DNA of 64,000 nucleotides from Ilumatobacteraceae bacterium (GTDB taxonomy: Bacteria; Actinomycetota; Acidimicrobiia; Acidimicrobiales; Ilumatobacteraceae): the NCBI GenBank assembly GCA_025463305.1, contig JAOBWK010000056.1:62001-126000 (forward strand). The letters run 5' to 3'. Numbering within the stretch: the stretch's first letter is position 1; every line of letters starts with the position of its first letter. Of the stretch, positions 43,049-51,834 are shown piece after piece. Made by a program: the position numbers and the translations under genes. The notes under the pieces are model-generated. The model was not told where the DNA came from. It saw only the letters and a program-made list of their open reading frames with translations, and made no database searches.

Positions 43049-43962
43049 CCATCACCGCCACCCGCGACGCCGCATCATCCGACCCCTCGCACACGGACCA
43101 GGTGACGCTCGACGTCACGCCGCTCTCGGGCAGCATCGGCGCCGTCATCGAGAACATCGACGTCCGCGACCTCGACGACGCCACCGTCGACGCCATCCGC
43201 CAGGTCTGGCTGGCCCGCAAGGTCGTCTTCTTCCGCAACCAGCACCTCACCCCGGACGAGCACATCGCGTTCGCGGCGCGCTTCGGCGAGCCGACCGAGG
43301 GCCACCCCGTCATCCCGGGCATCAAGGACCATCCGCAGGTGTTCGAGATCGACTACTCGGCCAGCCGCGAGCTGTACCGCAGCTACGGCGACGTGAGCGC
43401 CGCCGACCGCAGCGTCAGCTGGCACACCGATGTCACGTTCGTGGCCCGTCCCCCGCTCGGCTCGATCCTGCGCGCCGTTGTCGTGCCGCCGTCTGGTGGC
43501 GACACGCTGTTCTCCGACCAGCAGGCCGCGTTCGAGGCGCTCAGCCCGACCCTGCGCGACTTCCTGCGCACCCTCACCGCCGTGCACGACGGGCGCGCCC
43601 AGTTCAAGGGCATCCTCGATCACGTCGGCCAGGGCTCGTGGGAGGGCGAGTCGTTCACCGCACTGGAGCCCGTCGAGCACCCGGTGGTACGGACCCATCC
43701 CGAGACCGGCGCCGAGGTGCTGTTCGTCAACCCCGGCTTCACGTCGCACATCACCCAGCTGAGCCGCCCGGAGAGCAACGCTCTGCTCGCGTTCCTCTAC
43801 TCCCACGCCGTGCAGGACCGCTTCGTCGTCCGCTACCACTGGGGTCAGGGCGACATCGGCTTCTGGGACAACCGCGCCACACAGCACTCGGTGGTCGGCG
43901 ACTTCGGCGAGCAGCACCGCGTGATCCAGCGGGTCACGCTGCGCGGCACGGCGCCGGTGTGA
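43045..43962 (+). CDS. TauD/TfdA-family Fe(II)/2-oxoglutarate dioxygenase
   Basis: 305 residues, the normal family length. The iron ligands are the HxD of SWHTDVTF and the distal His of NRATQHSVVGDF; the 2-oxoglutarate-binding Arg follows in HRVIQRVTLRG. An N-terminal PLSGSIGAVIENIDV motif is typical. Members such as taurine and alkylsulfonate dioxygenases release sulfite from sulfonates with O2 and 2-oxoglutarate, which fits its place as last gene of an SsuABC operon. A hairpin 7 bases downstream ends the unit. The sulfite could feed the reductase at 13.7 kb. Confidence 0.92.
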   Translation: MTITATRDAASSDPSHTDQVTLDVTPLSGSIGAVIENIDVRDLDDATVDAIRQVWLARKVVFFRNQHLTPDEHIAFAARFGEPTEGHPVIPGIKDHPQVFEIDYSASRELYRSYGDVSAADRSVSWHTDVTFVARPPLGSILRAVVVPPSGGDTLFSDQQAAFEALSPTLRDFLRTLTAVHDGRAQFKGILDHVGQGSWEGESFTALEPVEHPVVRTHPETGAEVLFVNPGFTSHITQLSRPESNALLAFLYSHAVQDRFVVRYHWGQGDIGFWDNRATQHSVVGDFGEQHRVIQRVTLRGTAPV

Positions 43963-43968
43963 TCACGC

Positions 43969-43988
43969 CGGGCTGAGGCATCAGCCCG
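43969..43988 (+). terminator. Terminator hairpin of the sulfonate operon
   Basis: CGGGCTGA-ggca-TCAGCCCG is a perfect 8-bp stem starting 7 bases after the dioxygenase stop. There is no T-run, as is common in high-GC actinobacteria. Confidence 0.55.
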
Positions 43989-44030
43989 ATCAGGACTCCG
44001 CGCACCCTCCCCCCGGGACCGCGCGGTCGA

Positions 44031-44071
44031 GGGGTCGGGGGCCACGGCACCACGCCGTGCCCTCCGACCCC
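44031..44071. other. Long GC-rich hairpin in the 43963-44169 gap
   Basis: GGGGTCGG...CACGGC-accac-GCCGTG...CCGACCCC forms a 17-bp stem with one C-C mismatch and one G-T pair. A 12-bp perfect palindrome, GACCGCGCGGTC, lies just before it. It could be a second terminator, a protein site or a small RNA element. Confidence 0.45.
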
Positions 44072-44169
44072 GTCAATCGACGCCCGGCGATCGATCCGCC
44101 GAGCCGGCACTCACCGGCCTCATACCCGGCTCCGTCGCCGCTCTCACGCACCGGCCCGATGCTCGGCGC

Positions 44170-45387
44170 ATGGCCTCCACCGACTCAGAGCCCCGATCCC
44201 CACGCACCGCTCGGGACGGCCTGCCACGCGCGCGCCGGATGCTGCTGTGCGCCGGCGTCGTGCTCGGTCTCGCCGCCGCATCGTGCGGGGCAGACCCGTC
44301 AACCGCGTCGTCGACGTCGACATCCGTGGCGAGCGCGGTGCTCGCATCGTCGAGGGTCGACATCGGCGCGGGGCTGTCGGGCGTGTCCGGACTGAGCGCC
44401 ACGCAGTACGCCACCGGCCTGCTGCACGTCTCGGCGCTCGCGTTCGACTCGAGCGGCCGGCTGTGGGCTGCGACCGCCTCGCTGGCCGCCGACGGCAGCG
44501 ACGGGCTGTACGTGATCACGGCATCCGGGGCAAAACCGACCGAGGTCGTCAGCACGCTGAGCACACCGCTCGGACTGCTGTGGGTCGGCGACGAGCTCTT
44601 CGTCTCGTCGGCCGGCAAGGTGGAGGCGTACTCGGGCTTCGACGGCACGAAGTTCGCCACGGTTCGCACCGTCGTCACGTTCCCCGATGGCGTCGGCGAG
44701 GTGAACCAGATGGCCCTGTCGCCGTCGGGTCGGATCCTGCTCGGCATCTCGTCTCCCTGCAACGCCTGCGACCTGTCGACCACTGCCGCGGAGGACGAGA
44801 CCGCGGCGAGCCCGTATTCGGCGTCGATCGTGTCGTTCGAGCCCGACGGCAGCGATCTGCAGGTGTATGCGAGCGACATCCGCGCCGCCGTCGGCCTCGC
44901 GTTCTACCCCGGCACCGACATCCTGTTCGCGACGATGAACCAGCGCGACGACCTCGGCGACGCCACACCCGGCGACCTCCTCGCCACCGTCGAGGAGGGC
45001 CAGTCGTGGGGCTTCCCAAACTGCTACGGGCAGGGCGGCACGGACTGCGCCGACCAGCCGGCGGCGGTCGCCGAGCTCGATCGCCACGCGGCCGTGAGCG
45101 GCGTCGCCATCGTGACCGGTCAGCTGGGCAGCGCCACGACGTCGACAACCGGGGGCACGACGACGTCGACGACCGGCGGCACCGCGGCGATCGTCGCCGA
45201 GTGGTCGACCGGCGAGCTGGTCTCGGTGCCCCTCGACGCCGCCGCGCCGGCATCCGCGAGCACCGGGAGCGTCTTCATCACCGGCCTGCAGAGCCCGGTC
45301 GCGGTGATCGCCGGCCCGGACGGGGCGCTGTACACCGGCGACTGGACCACCGGCATCGTGTACCGGATCACCGCCGCGACGACGTGA
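44170..45387 (+). CDS. Lipoprotein with glucose/sorbosone-dehydrogenase-like beta-propeller
   Basis: 405 residues. A basic start and hydrophobic stretch end in the lipobox AAASC, so it is lipid-anchored at about Cys39. The remainder reads as a beta-propeller of the PQQ-dependent sugar dehydrogenase/NHL type: repeated blades such as LHVSALAFDSSGRLWAATAS, VNQMALSPSGRILLGIS and LAFYPGTDILFATMNQRDDLG, the last being close to the GDH Ca/PQQ-side motif. Whether it binds PQQ cannot be told. A Thr/Gly-rich low-complexity insert (TTSTTGG twice) lies near residue 325. Its 3' end overlaps the kinase gene end by 20 bases on the other strand. Confidence 0.75.
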   Translation: MASTDSEPRSPRTARDGLPRARRMLLCAGVVLGLAAASCGADPSTASSTSTSVASAVLASSRVDIGAGLSGVSGLSATQYATGLLHVSALAFDSSGRLWAATASLAADGSDGLYVITASGAKPTEVVSTLSTPLGLLWVGDELFVSSAGKVEAYSGFDGTKFATVRTVVTFPDGVGEVNQMALSPSGRILLGISSPCNACDLSTTAAEDETAASPYSASIVSFEPDGSDLQVYASDIRAAVGLAFYPGTDILFATMNQRDDLGDATPGDLLATVEEGQSWGFPNCYGQGGTDCADQPAAVAELDRHAAVSGVAIVTGQLGSATTSTTGGTTTSTTGGTAAIVAEWSTGELVSVPLDAAAPASASTGSVFITGLQSPVAVIAGPDGALYTGDWTTGIVYRITAATT

Positions 45388-46780
45388 CGAGCAGCGGCAG
45401 GGTGATCGTCACGGTCGCCCCGCCGCCCGGGGTCGGGTCGATCCTGACCGTGCCCCGGTGGGCCATCACGATCGCGTGCACGATCGACAGGCCGAGCCCG
45501 CTGCCGCCGCGATCTCGCGAACGCGATGCGTCGGCACGGACGAACCGCTCGAAGACCCGCTCGGTCAGCTCGGTCGGGATGCCCTCGCCGTGGTCGACGA
45601 TCGAGAGCGCCACCGACTCCGCGCCCGGCGCGGCGAGCACCACGATCTCCAACGGCGTGCCGCCCGGCGAGTGGACGAGCGCGTTGGTGACCACGTTGGC
45701 GAGCACCTGCCGCAACCGGTCCTCGTCGCCGCACACGACGATCGGCCCGTCGCCGATCACCCGCACCAAGCGGGTCGGATCGACCGCGTGCGCATCGCGG
45801 GCCGCATCGGCCGCGAGCTGCGCGAGGTCGACCGGATCGGTGGCCATCGGGCGCTGGCCGTCGAGCTTGGCGAGCAGCAGGAGATCGTCGACGAGGCTGC
45901 CCATCCGCACCGCCTCCTGCTCGGTGCGGCGCATCGCATCGTCGCGTTCGATCACCCCGTCGAGCGCACCGTGGCGGTACAGCTCGGCGTAGCCACGGAT
46001 CGTGGCCACGGGCGTGCGCAGCTCGTGCGACGCATCGGCGATGAACTGCTGCAGCCTGGACTGCGCCGCCGACCGCTCGTCGAACGCGACCTCGATCCGT
46101 TCGAGCATCGTGTTCAACGCCAACGCGAGCTCGCCGGCCTCGGTGCTCGGGTGGGCAACCGGCACCCGCGACGAGAGGTCACCGGCGGCGATCGACGACG
46201 CGGCCGACGCCATCGACTTCAGCGGCCGCACACCGAGGTGGATGACCCACCAGCCGACGAGCAGCAGCACGACGCCGCTGATCCCCGACACGAGCAGCTC
46301 CAGCGCGATCAGGTGCGACACCGCGTTGTCCACGGAGTCCATCGGCAACGCGACGAGCACGACCTCCTGATGGCCGATCCCGATCGCATGCACCCGGTAG
46401 CGGACGCCGCTCGCGGTGCTCTGCACGGTGTACGTGCCGTCGTTCCCCGCCGCGCGGCGCGCCTGATCGACGTTCACCACCGGCAGCGCCTGCTCGGCAT
46501 CGGTGTAGTCGGGCACGAACAGGGTCTCGTACGAACCGTCGGCCGCGATCAGGCCGAGGTAGATCGTGCTCAGCTGATGGATCTCCGTGCTGACGTTCGG
46601 CCCGCCCGGCCGCTGGCTGTCGAAGTCGAAGGAGCGCACCAGCTCGCCGGCGCTGTCGAGCTGGGCGTCGAGCTGGGCCTGGAGGTTGACCCGGGTGGTG
46701 TGCGCGACGGTGAACGCACCGACGCCGATCACCAACGCGATCAGCACCAGGGCGGCGAGCACCCGCGATCGGAGCGACAC
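45368..46780 (-). CDS. Two-component sensor histidine kinase
   Basis: 470 residues. Two membrane helices (about 8-28 and 157-181) bracket an external sensor of about 125 residues. A HAMP linker (about 182-235) leads to the HisKA dimerisation domain with the phosphoryl His252 in FIADASHELRTP. The HATPase domain has an N-box (VLANVVTNALVHS), VDHGEGIP and GGSGLGLSIV. It lies four bases after the response regulator gene, which is its obvious partner. The external signal is unknown. Confidence 0.92.
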   Translation of the reverse strand: MSLRSRVLAALVLIALVIGVGAFTVAHTTRVNLQAQLDAQLDSAGELVRSFDFDSQRPGGPNVSTEIHQLSTIYLGLIAADGSYETLFVPDYTDAEQALPVVNVDQARRAAGNDGTYTVQSTASGVRYRVHAIGIGHQEVVLVALPMDSVDNAVSHLIALELLVSGISGVVLLLVGWWVIHLGVRPLKSMASAASSIAAGDLSSRVPVAHPSTEAGELALALNTMLERIEVAFDERSAAQSRLQQFIADASHELRTPVATIRGYAELYRHGALDGVIERDDAMRRTEQEAVRMGSLVDDLLLLAKLDGQRPMATDPVDLAQLAADAARDAHAVDPTRLVRVIGDGPIVVCGDEDRLRQVLANVVTNALVHSPGGTPLEIVVLAAPGAESVALSIVDHGEGIPTELTERVFERFVRADASRSRDRGGSGLGLSIVHAIVMAHRGTVRIDPTPGGGATVTITLPLLVTSSRR

Positions 46781-46784
46781 GACA

Positions 46785-47471
46785 TCACTTCGGATCGCGC
46801 AGGCTGTACCCGACGCCGCGCACGGTACGGATCAGGTGCGGCTCGGTGCTGTCGATCTTGCGCCGCAGGTAGCGCACGTAGGTCTCGACGACGCTGCCGT
46901 CACCGAAGTCGTACTGCCACACGGCCTGGAGGATCTGCGTCTTCGACAGCACCCGACCCTGGTTGATCATCAGGAAGCGCAAGAGGCTGTACTCGGTGGG
47001 GGTCAGGTCCACCTCGACCCCGCCGCGCGTCACGACGTGCGCGGTGTCGTCGACGACGAGGTCGGCGCAAGTGAGCAGGTCGTCACGCTGGCGGCTCGCC
47101 CCCGCCCGACGGAGCACCGTGCCCACTCGAGCGACGAGCTCGTCGAGGCTGAAAGGCTTGACGAGGTAGTCGTCGCCGCCGATCGTCAGCCCCTGCACCT
47201 TCGCGTCCGTGGAGTCGCGCGCCGACAGGAACACCACCGGCACCGTGCTGCCCACCGAGCGCAGCCGGCGGCAGACCTCGAACCCGTCGAGGTCGGGCAG
47301 CATCACGTCCAACAGGATCAGGTCGGGCGGGACGGCGTCGTCGATCATCGCGAGCGCGGACCGCCCGTTGTCGGTGGAGCTCACCTCGAACCCGTTGTAC
47401 CGGAGAGCCGCCTCGAGCATCGAGCGCAGGTTCTCTTCGTCGTCCACCAGCAGCAACCGTTCACCTGACAT
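46785..47471 (-). CDS. OmpR/PhoB-family response regulator
   Basis: 228 residues. The receiver domain has DD at 10-11, the phosphoacceptor D55 (LILLDVMLPD) and the conserved Lys in VKPFS near 105. The winged-helix output domain (about 130-225) ends TEPHLIRTVRGVGYSLRDP, typical of OmpR/PhoB proteins. It is the first gene of a two-gene operon with the histidine kinase and is divergent from a small secreted-protein gene, a likely regulatory target. Confidence 0.93.
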   Translation of the reverse strand: MSGERLLLVDDEENLRSMLEAALRYNGFEVSSTDNGRSALAMIDDAVPPDLILLDVMLPDLDGFEVCRRLRSVGSTVPVVFLSARDSTDAKVQGLTIGGDDYLVKPFSLDELVARVGTVLRRAGASRQRDDLLTCADLVVDDTAHVVTRGGVEVDLTPTEYSLLRFLMINQGRVLSKTQILQAVWQYDFGDGSVVETYVRYLRRKIDSTEPHLIRTVRGVGYSLRDPK

Positions 47472-47663
47472 GGCACGAGGGTGTCCCTGCGGGGTGAGGA
47501 CTGCGTGTGAGACGCGTAAGAGCCCGCCGGGAACGCCGGCACGGATTCACGGCGACTTCCCGGTCTGGGCGCAGGTCGGCTCACGGGCCGGTGTCGTTCG
47601 ATGGCACTCACGAAACGGCAGCACCCCGGTGCCGCCCAGCACAACGAAGGGAGGTGTAACAAC

Positions 47664-47984
47664 ATGAGAACTTCCATCCGGAAATATGTCGCAGCAGCGT
47701 CTCTCGCAGGTGTCCTCGGCATCGGCGGAGCCGCCGTCGCCTCGGCTGCCCACGCCAGCAGCCCCGCCCATGTCGTCCCAGCGGCGACGGGCGGCTCTTC
47801 CACCGGTTCGTCGACCACCGACGACTCCGGCACGGCCAGCACGGACAACTCGACCTCGACGCCGACTGCACCGGCCGACAAGACGAACTGCCCGGGCATG
47901 GACGGGTCCGGTCCCGCCAGGGGTCAGGCCCCTGCCTCCAGCTCGAGCACGGACGGCACGGCAACCGCCGGCACCAACGTGTGA
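47664..47984 (+). CDS. Small secreted Ser/Thr-rich protein
   Basis: 106 residues. A basic start and hydrophobic core give a signal peptide cleaved after about residue 29 (AVASAAHA). The mature part is Ser/Thr/Gly/Asp-rich with one Cys (TNCPGMDGSG) and no recognisable fold. A very strong GGGAGG ribosome site lies nine bases before the ATG, suggesting high expression. A hairpin (47617-47636) sits in the leader and a terminator follows 14 bases after the stop. It is divergent from the two-component system. Confidence 0.7.
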   Translation: MRTSIRKYVAAASLAGVLGIGGAAVASAAHASSPAHVVPAATGGSSTGSSTTDDSGTASTDNSTSTPTAPADKTNCPGMDGSGPARGQAPASSSSTDGTATAGTNV

Positions 47985-47997
47985 GCAACCAGCGTGT

Positions 47998-48025
47998 CGG
48001 GCCCGGTCATCGTCGACCGGGCCCG
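47998..48025 (+). terminator. Terminator hairpin of the small secreted-protein gene
   Basis: CGGGCCCGGTC-atcgtc-GACCGGGCCCG is a perfect 11-bp stem beginning 14 bases after the stop at 47984. No T-run follows. Confidence 0.6.
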
Positions 48026-48099
48026 GCCCGCATCACCCCCTTCTCGCGATCCCAAGCCCCTCCCCTCTCCGAACCTGCGCACCCGAACGGACGATCCCC

Positions 48100-49233
48100 A
48101 TGGACCCCACCACCCCCACGACACCCGCCATGCCCTCGACGATCACGTCGACGCTCGTCGGCGCCCCGCCCGCGAGCAACCCGCGGTCGGCCGAGTCGGT
48201 CATCGAAGAGGCCATGTTCGAGGCCAAACGTGTCCTCGTCGGCCAGGACCGGATGATCGAGCGGCTCTTCGTCTGCTGGCTGGCCCGCGGCCACTGCCTG
48301 CTCGAGGGTGCGCCCGGTCTGGCCAAGACGCTCGCCGCCGAGACGATGGCACGGATCCTCGGCGGCACGTTCGCCCGGATCCAGTTCACCCCCGACCTCG
48401 TGCCCAGCGACCTCGTCGGCACCCGCATCTACCGGCCGTCGCAGGAGCGCTTCGACACCGAGCTCGGACCGATCTTCGCCAACATCGTGCTCGCCGACGA
48501 GATCAACCGGGCGCCCGCCAAGGTGCAGTCGGCGCTGCTCGAGGTGATGGCCGAGCGCCACGTCTCGATCGGCGGCGTCACCCATCCGGTGCCGCTGCCG
48601 TTCCTCGTGCTCGCCACCCAGAACCCGATCGAGAGCGAGGGCGTGTACCCACTGCCCGAGGCACAACGCGACCGCTTCCTGATGAAGGTCCTCGTCGACT
48701 ACCCCACCCGTTCCGAGGAGGCCGAGATCGTGCGCCGGATGAGCGTCGATCCGCCGAAGGCGATGCGCCTGCTCGATCCGGAGCGGCTCGTCGAGCTGCA
48801 GCAGGAAGCCGACCGGGTCTTCGTGCACGACGCCGTGCTCGACTACGCCGTCCGGTTGGTGCTCGCCACGCGCCATCCCGCCGAGCACGGCCTGCCCGAC
48901 CTCGAGCCACTGATCGCGCACGGTGCGAGCCCACGGGCCACGCTCGGTCTGGTCGCCGCCGCTCGTGGCCTCGCCGTGCTGCGCGGCCGCCGGTACGCGC
49001 TGCCGCAGGACGTCTTCGATGTCGTGCGCGACGTGCTCCGGCATCGGATCCTGCTCACGTACGAGGCGCTCGCCGACGACGTCACCGCTGAGCAGATCGT
49101 CCACCGCATCGGCTCGACCGTGGTCGCACCGCGCGTCACGCCCACCCAGGACGGCGTGATCTACCCGGCCAGCCAGACGGGGATCCCCGGCCCGATGCCA
49201 GCCCCGGGTGGCGCGATCGCGGTGGCATCATGA
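48100..49233 (+). CDS. MoxR-family AAA ATPase
   Basis: 377 residues. Walker A is GAPGLAKT (70-77), Walker B is VLADEINRAP, sensor 1 is LVLATQNPIESEG, and YPLPEAQRDRFLMK is diagnostic of MoxR. A Thr/Pro-rich N-terminus of about 30 residues precedes the domain; a Pro/Gly-rich tail follows. MoxR ATPases act as chaperones with DUF58 and VWA proteins, and exactly these follow here with ATGA overlaps. The client is unknown. Confidence 0.92.
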   Translation: MDPTTPTTPAMPSTITSTLVGAPPASNPRSAESVIEEAMFEAKRVLVGQDRMIERLFVCWLARGHCLLEGAPGLAKTLAAETMARILGGTFARIQFTPDLVPSDLVGTRIYRPSQERFDTELGPIFANIVLADEINRAPAKVQSALLEVMAERHVSIGGVTHPVPLPFLVLATQNPIESEGVYPLPEAQRDRFLMKVLVDYPTRSEEAEIVRRMSVDPPKAMRLLDPERLVELQQEADRVFVHDAVLDYAVRLVLATRHPAEHGLPDLEPLIAHGASPRATLGLVAAARGLAVLRGRRYALPQDVFDVVRDVLRHRILLTYEALADDVTAEQIVHRIGSTVVAPRVTPTQDGVIYPASQTGIPGPMPAPGGAIAVAS

Positions 49234-50138
49234 GCGCCGCAGCCCCGTCAGGGGCGCGCGAGGTGTCCGCCCGCGAGAAGTCGCTCCGCCAGATCGAGCT
49301 GCGCGTCAACCGCCACCTCGACGGGCTGCTCCACGGCGACCACGTGAGCCTGATGCGCGGGCCCGGCATGGACGCCGGTGACGCCCGCCTCTACCAACCC
49401 GGCGACGACGCCCGCCGGATCGACTGGGCGCTTACCGCGCGCAAGAACGAGACGCACGTCCGCGACACCGTCGCCGACCGCGAGCTCGAGGTGTGGTTCG
49501 TCGTCGACGGCACGCCCAGTCTCGACTTCGGCACCGCGCTGCGCGAGAAGCGCGACCTCGCCCTCGCCACGGTCGGTGCGCTCGCGCTCATCGCCGTGCG
49601 CAACGGCAACCGGATCGCTGCCGTGTGCTTCGACGGTGACAGCTCGTGGGTCGTGCCGCCACGCACGGGACGCGACGCCGCGATGGCGATGATGCACACC
49701 CTCCAGCACCGACCACGCTGCGAGCGCGGGGCCGGCTCGTTGGCAGCAGCGCTGCGACGCACGCGCACCCTCGCCCGCCGCCGGGGCCTCGTCGTGGTCG
49801 TCACCGATCTGCTCGACGACGGCGAGTGGGCCCGCGAGCTGCGCGCCCTCGGGTCGCGTCACGAGGTCATCGTCGCCGAGATCCGCGATCCGCGCGAGGA
49901 CGAGCTGCCCGCCGTCGGTCTGCTCACCCTCGTCGATCCGGAGACCGGCCGCCGCCAGGAGGTCCAGACCAACAGCGCACGGATGCGCGAACGCTTCGCC
50001 CGAGCGGCTGCCGAGCGGCGCGAGACAGCGCGGCGCTCCGCCCGGGGCGCCGGTGCGTCGCACATCGTGCTGTCCACCGACCGCGACTGGCTGCTCGACA
50101 TCGTCCGCTTCACCACGGCCCGCAGGGCACGGCGATGA
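49230..50138 (+). CDS. DUF58 domain protein
   Basis: 302 residues. The DUF58 core is seen in MRGPGMDAGDARLYQPGDDARRIDWALTARKNETHVRD, followed by a VWA-like fold (LEVWFVVDGTPSLDFG; the MIDAS is degenerate because DGTPS replaces DxSxS). No membrane segment is seen. DUF58 proteins work with MoxR ATPases. The gene overlaps both neighbours by four bases, so stoichiometric coupled synthesis is likely. Confidence 0.9.
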   Translation: MSAAAPSGAREVSAREKSLRQIELRVNRHLDGLLHGDHVSLMRGPGMDAGDARLYQPGDDARRIDWALTARKNETHVRDTVADRELEVWFVVDGTPSLDFGTALREKRDLALATVGALALIAVRNGNRIAAVCFDGDSSWVVPPRTGRDAAMAMMHTLQHRPRCERGAGSLAAALRRTRTLARRRGLVVVVTDLLDDGEWARELRALGSRHEVIVAEIRDPREDELPAVGLLTLVDPETGRRQEVQTNSARMRERFARAAAERRETARRSARGAGASHIVLSTDRDWLLDIVRFTTARRARR

Positions 50139-51130
50139 CCGCCATCACCTTCCTCGCCCCCGGCTGGCTGTGGCTGCTCGTCGCGATCGCCGGACTGGTC
50201 GCCACGTACGTCGTGCTCCAGCATCGTCGCCGGCACTACGCCGTCCGGTTCACGAACCTCGACCTCCTGTCGTCGGTCGCGCCGAAGCGACCGGGATGGC
50301 GACGGCACTTGGCCGCCGCGCTGATCGGGCTCGGCCTGACCTCGATGGTGATCGCCATCGCCCGACCGGTCCGCCAGGAGCAGGTGGCACGCGACCACGC
50401 GACGATCATGCTCGTCGTCGACGTGTCAGCGTCGATGGACGCCACCGATGTCTCGCCGACCCGCATCCAGGCGGCCATCACCGCTGCGGAGTCGTTCGTG
50501 GCCGACGTGCCGGCGGCGTACGAGGTCGGCCTGATCGCCTACGACAAGACCGCCACCGTCCTGTCGACGCCCACCACCGATCGCGGTGAACTGCTGACCG
50601 CGCTCGCGAACCTGCAGACCGGACCGGGCACCGCCACGGGCGACGCGCTGCAGGTCGCGGTCGACACCATCACCTCGCACATCGCGGCGACGACGGCGAG
50701 CACGGGCATCACCAACGCATCCGCGACGGTGAGCACAGAACCGGCCGAGGCGGCGATCGTGCTGCTGTCCGACGGCAAGTCGACGGTGGGCTCGGATGTC
50801 GCCACGGGTGCCAAGGCAGCGTCCGAAGCCGGCATCTCCGTCACGACCATCGCGTACGGCACCGCGAGCGGCACCGTCACCGTCGACGGCCAGACGGTGG
50901 CGGTCCCCTCGGACCCGGCGACGATGAGCGAGATCGCCACCGACACCGGAGGCTCCTCGTTCACCGCCACCAGCGGGGCCGAGCTGAGCAAGGTGTACGC
51001 CAACATCCAGCAGCACATCGGCTACACGAGCGAGCCGGTGGAGATCCTCCGGGTCTTCGTGGTCCTCGCGATCATCGCCCTGATCCTCGGGGCCGCTGCC
51101 TCGATGCTGTGGGGTGGTCGGTTCCTCTGA
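50135..51130 (+). CDS. VWA-domain membrane protein (BatA-like)
   Basis: 331 residues. Membrane helices at about 7-27, 58-77 and 304-327 bracket a von Willebrand A domain with a complete MIDAS (D96-x-S98-x-S100 in VVDVSASMD), plus TGDALQVA and LLSDGKST. This layout matches BatA/BatB proteins, which expose a VWA domain outside the membrane and pair with MoxR. It is the third gene of the coupled MoxR-DUF58-VWA operon. Confidence 0.9.
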   Translation: MTAITFLAPGWLWLLVAIAGLVATYVVLQHRRRHYAVRFTNLDLLSSVAPKRPGWRRHLAAALIGLGLTSMVIAIARPVRQEQVARDHATIMLVVDVSASMDATDVSPTRIQAAITAAESFVADVPAAYEVGLIAYDKTATVLSTPTTDRGELLTALANLQTGPGTATGDALQVAVDTITSHIAATTASTGITNASATVSTEPAEAAIVLLSDGKSTVGSDVATGAKAASEAGISVTTIAYGTASGTVTVDGQTVAVPSDPATMSEIATDTGGSSFTATSGAELSKVYANIQQHIGYTSEPVEILRVFVVLAIIALILGAAASMLWGGRFL

Positions 51131-51190
51131 GCCGGGTCCCCGAACCTCTCCGCGAACGCGGTGTTCATCCGCCGTTCGCGGAGGGCTGGC

Positions 51191-51196
51191 TACCCT
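51191..51196 (+). promoter_or_regulatory. -10 box before a duplicated start
   Basis: TACCCT lies seven bases before an ATG at 51204 that opens a six-codon frame (MGETHG). The phosphoribosyltransferase ATG at 51217 lies in another frame inside the same repeated ATGGGTGAG sequence. Confidence 0.35.
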
Positions 51197-51216
51197 CGCC
51201 CACATGGGTGAGACGC

Positions 51217-51834
51217 ATGGGTGAGATCGTCGGCGGCGGCGCGCAGTACCGGGTCCAGATCGGCAGCCAGCAGATCGATCTGCCGATCGTGCCGATCAAC
51301 CCGGACCTCGCGATCTCGCTGCTGATGACGATCGATGTCGGCATCAGCTTCCTCGCCAGGGCCGGCCAGGACCTCGCCGACCGGATCGCCGACACCAAGC
51401 CCGACATCGTCGTGTCGGCGGCCACGCTCGGCATACCGGTGGCCATCGAGACCAGCCGGGCCCTCGGGCTCGACGACTACCTGATCCTCCAGAAGACGCA
51501 GAAGCTGCACCTCGCCGATGCGCTCCGCGAGCCATTGTCGTCGATCACCACCGGCGGCGCGCAGGAGCTGCTCCTCGACCGGGCACGCATCCCCGCCGTC
51601 GCCGGCCGGAAGGTCGCACTCGTCGACGACGTCATCGCCAGCGGTGGCAGCATGGTGGCCTCGCTGCGGCTGCTGCGCTCGGCCGGCGCCGACGTGGTGG
51701 TGATCGGCACCCTGCTGCGCGAAGGCAACGACTGGGCCGGTGCGCTCGGCGACGACGCGGGTCTGCTGCGCTCGCTCGGCACGATCCCGCTGTTCGGCAA
51801 GGACGCGAGCGGAGCGTGGACGGAGCGTCCGTGA
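51217..51834 (+). CDS. Phosphoribosyltransferase (adenine-type) family protein
   Basis: 205 residues from ATG 51217 (GTG 51208 possible). The PRPP-binding loop is KVALVDDVIASGGSM with D137/D138, close to adenine phosphoribosyltransferase. The long N-terminal part includes a conserved LILQKTQKLHLADAL stretch, as in APRT-related proteins. It likely joins a base to PRPP in salvage. The next gene, a base-deaminase-like amidohydrolase, overlaps it by four bases (GTGA), which supports a purine or pyrimidine salvage pair. Confidence 0.8.
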   Translation: MGEIVGGGAQYRVQIGSQQIDLPIVPINPDLAISLLMTIDVGISFLARAGQDLADRIADTKPDIVVSAATLGIPVAIETSRALGLDDYLILQKTQKLHLADALREPLSSITTGGAQELLLDRARIPAVAGRKVALVDDVIASGGSMVASLRLLRSAGADVVVIGTLLREGNDWAGALGDDAGLLRSLGTIPLFGKDASGAWTERP

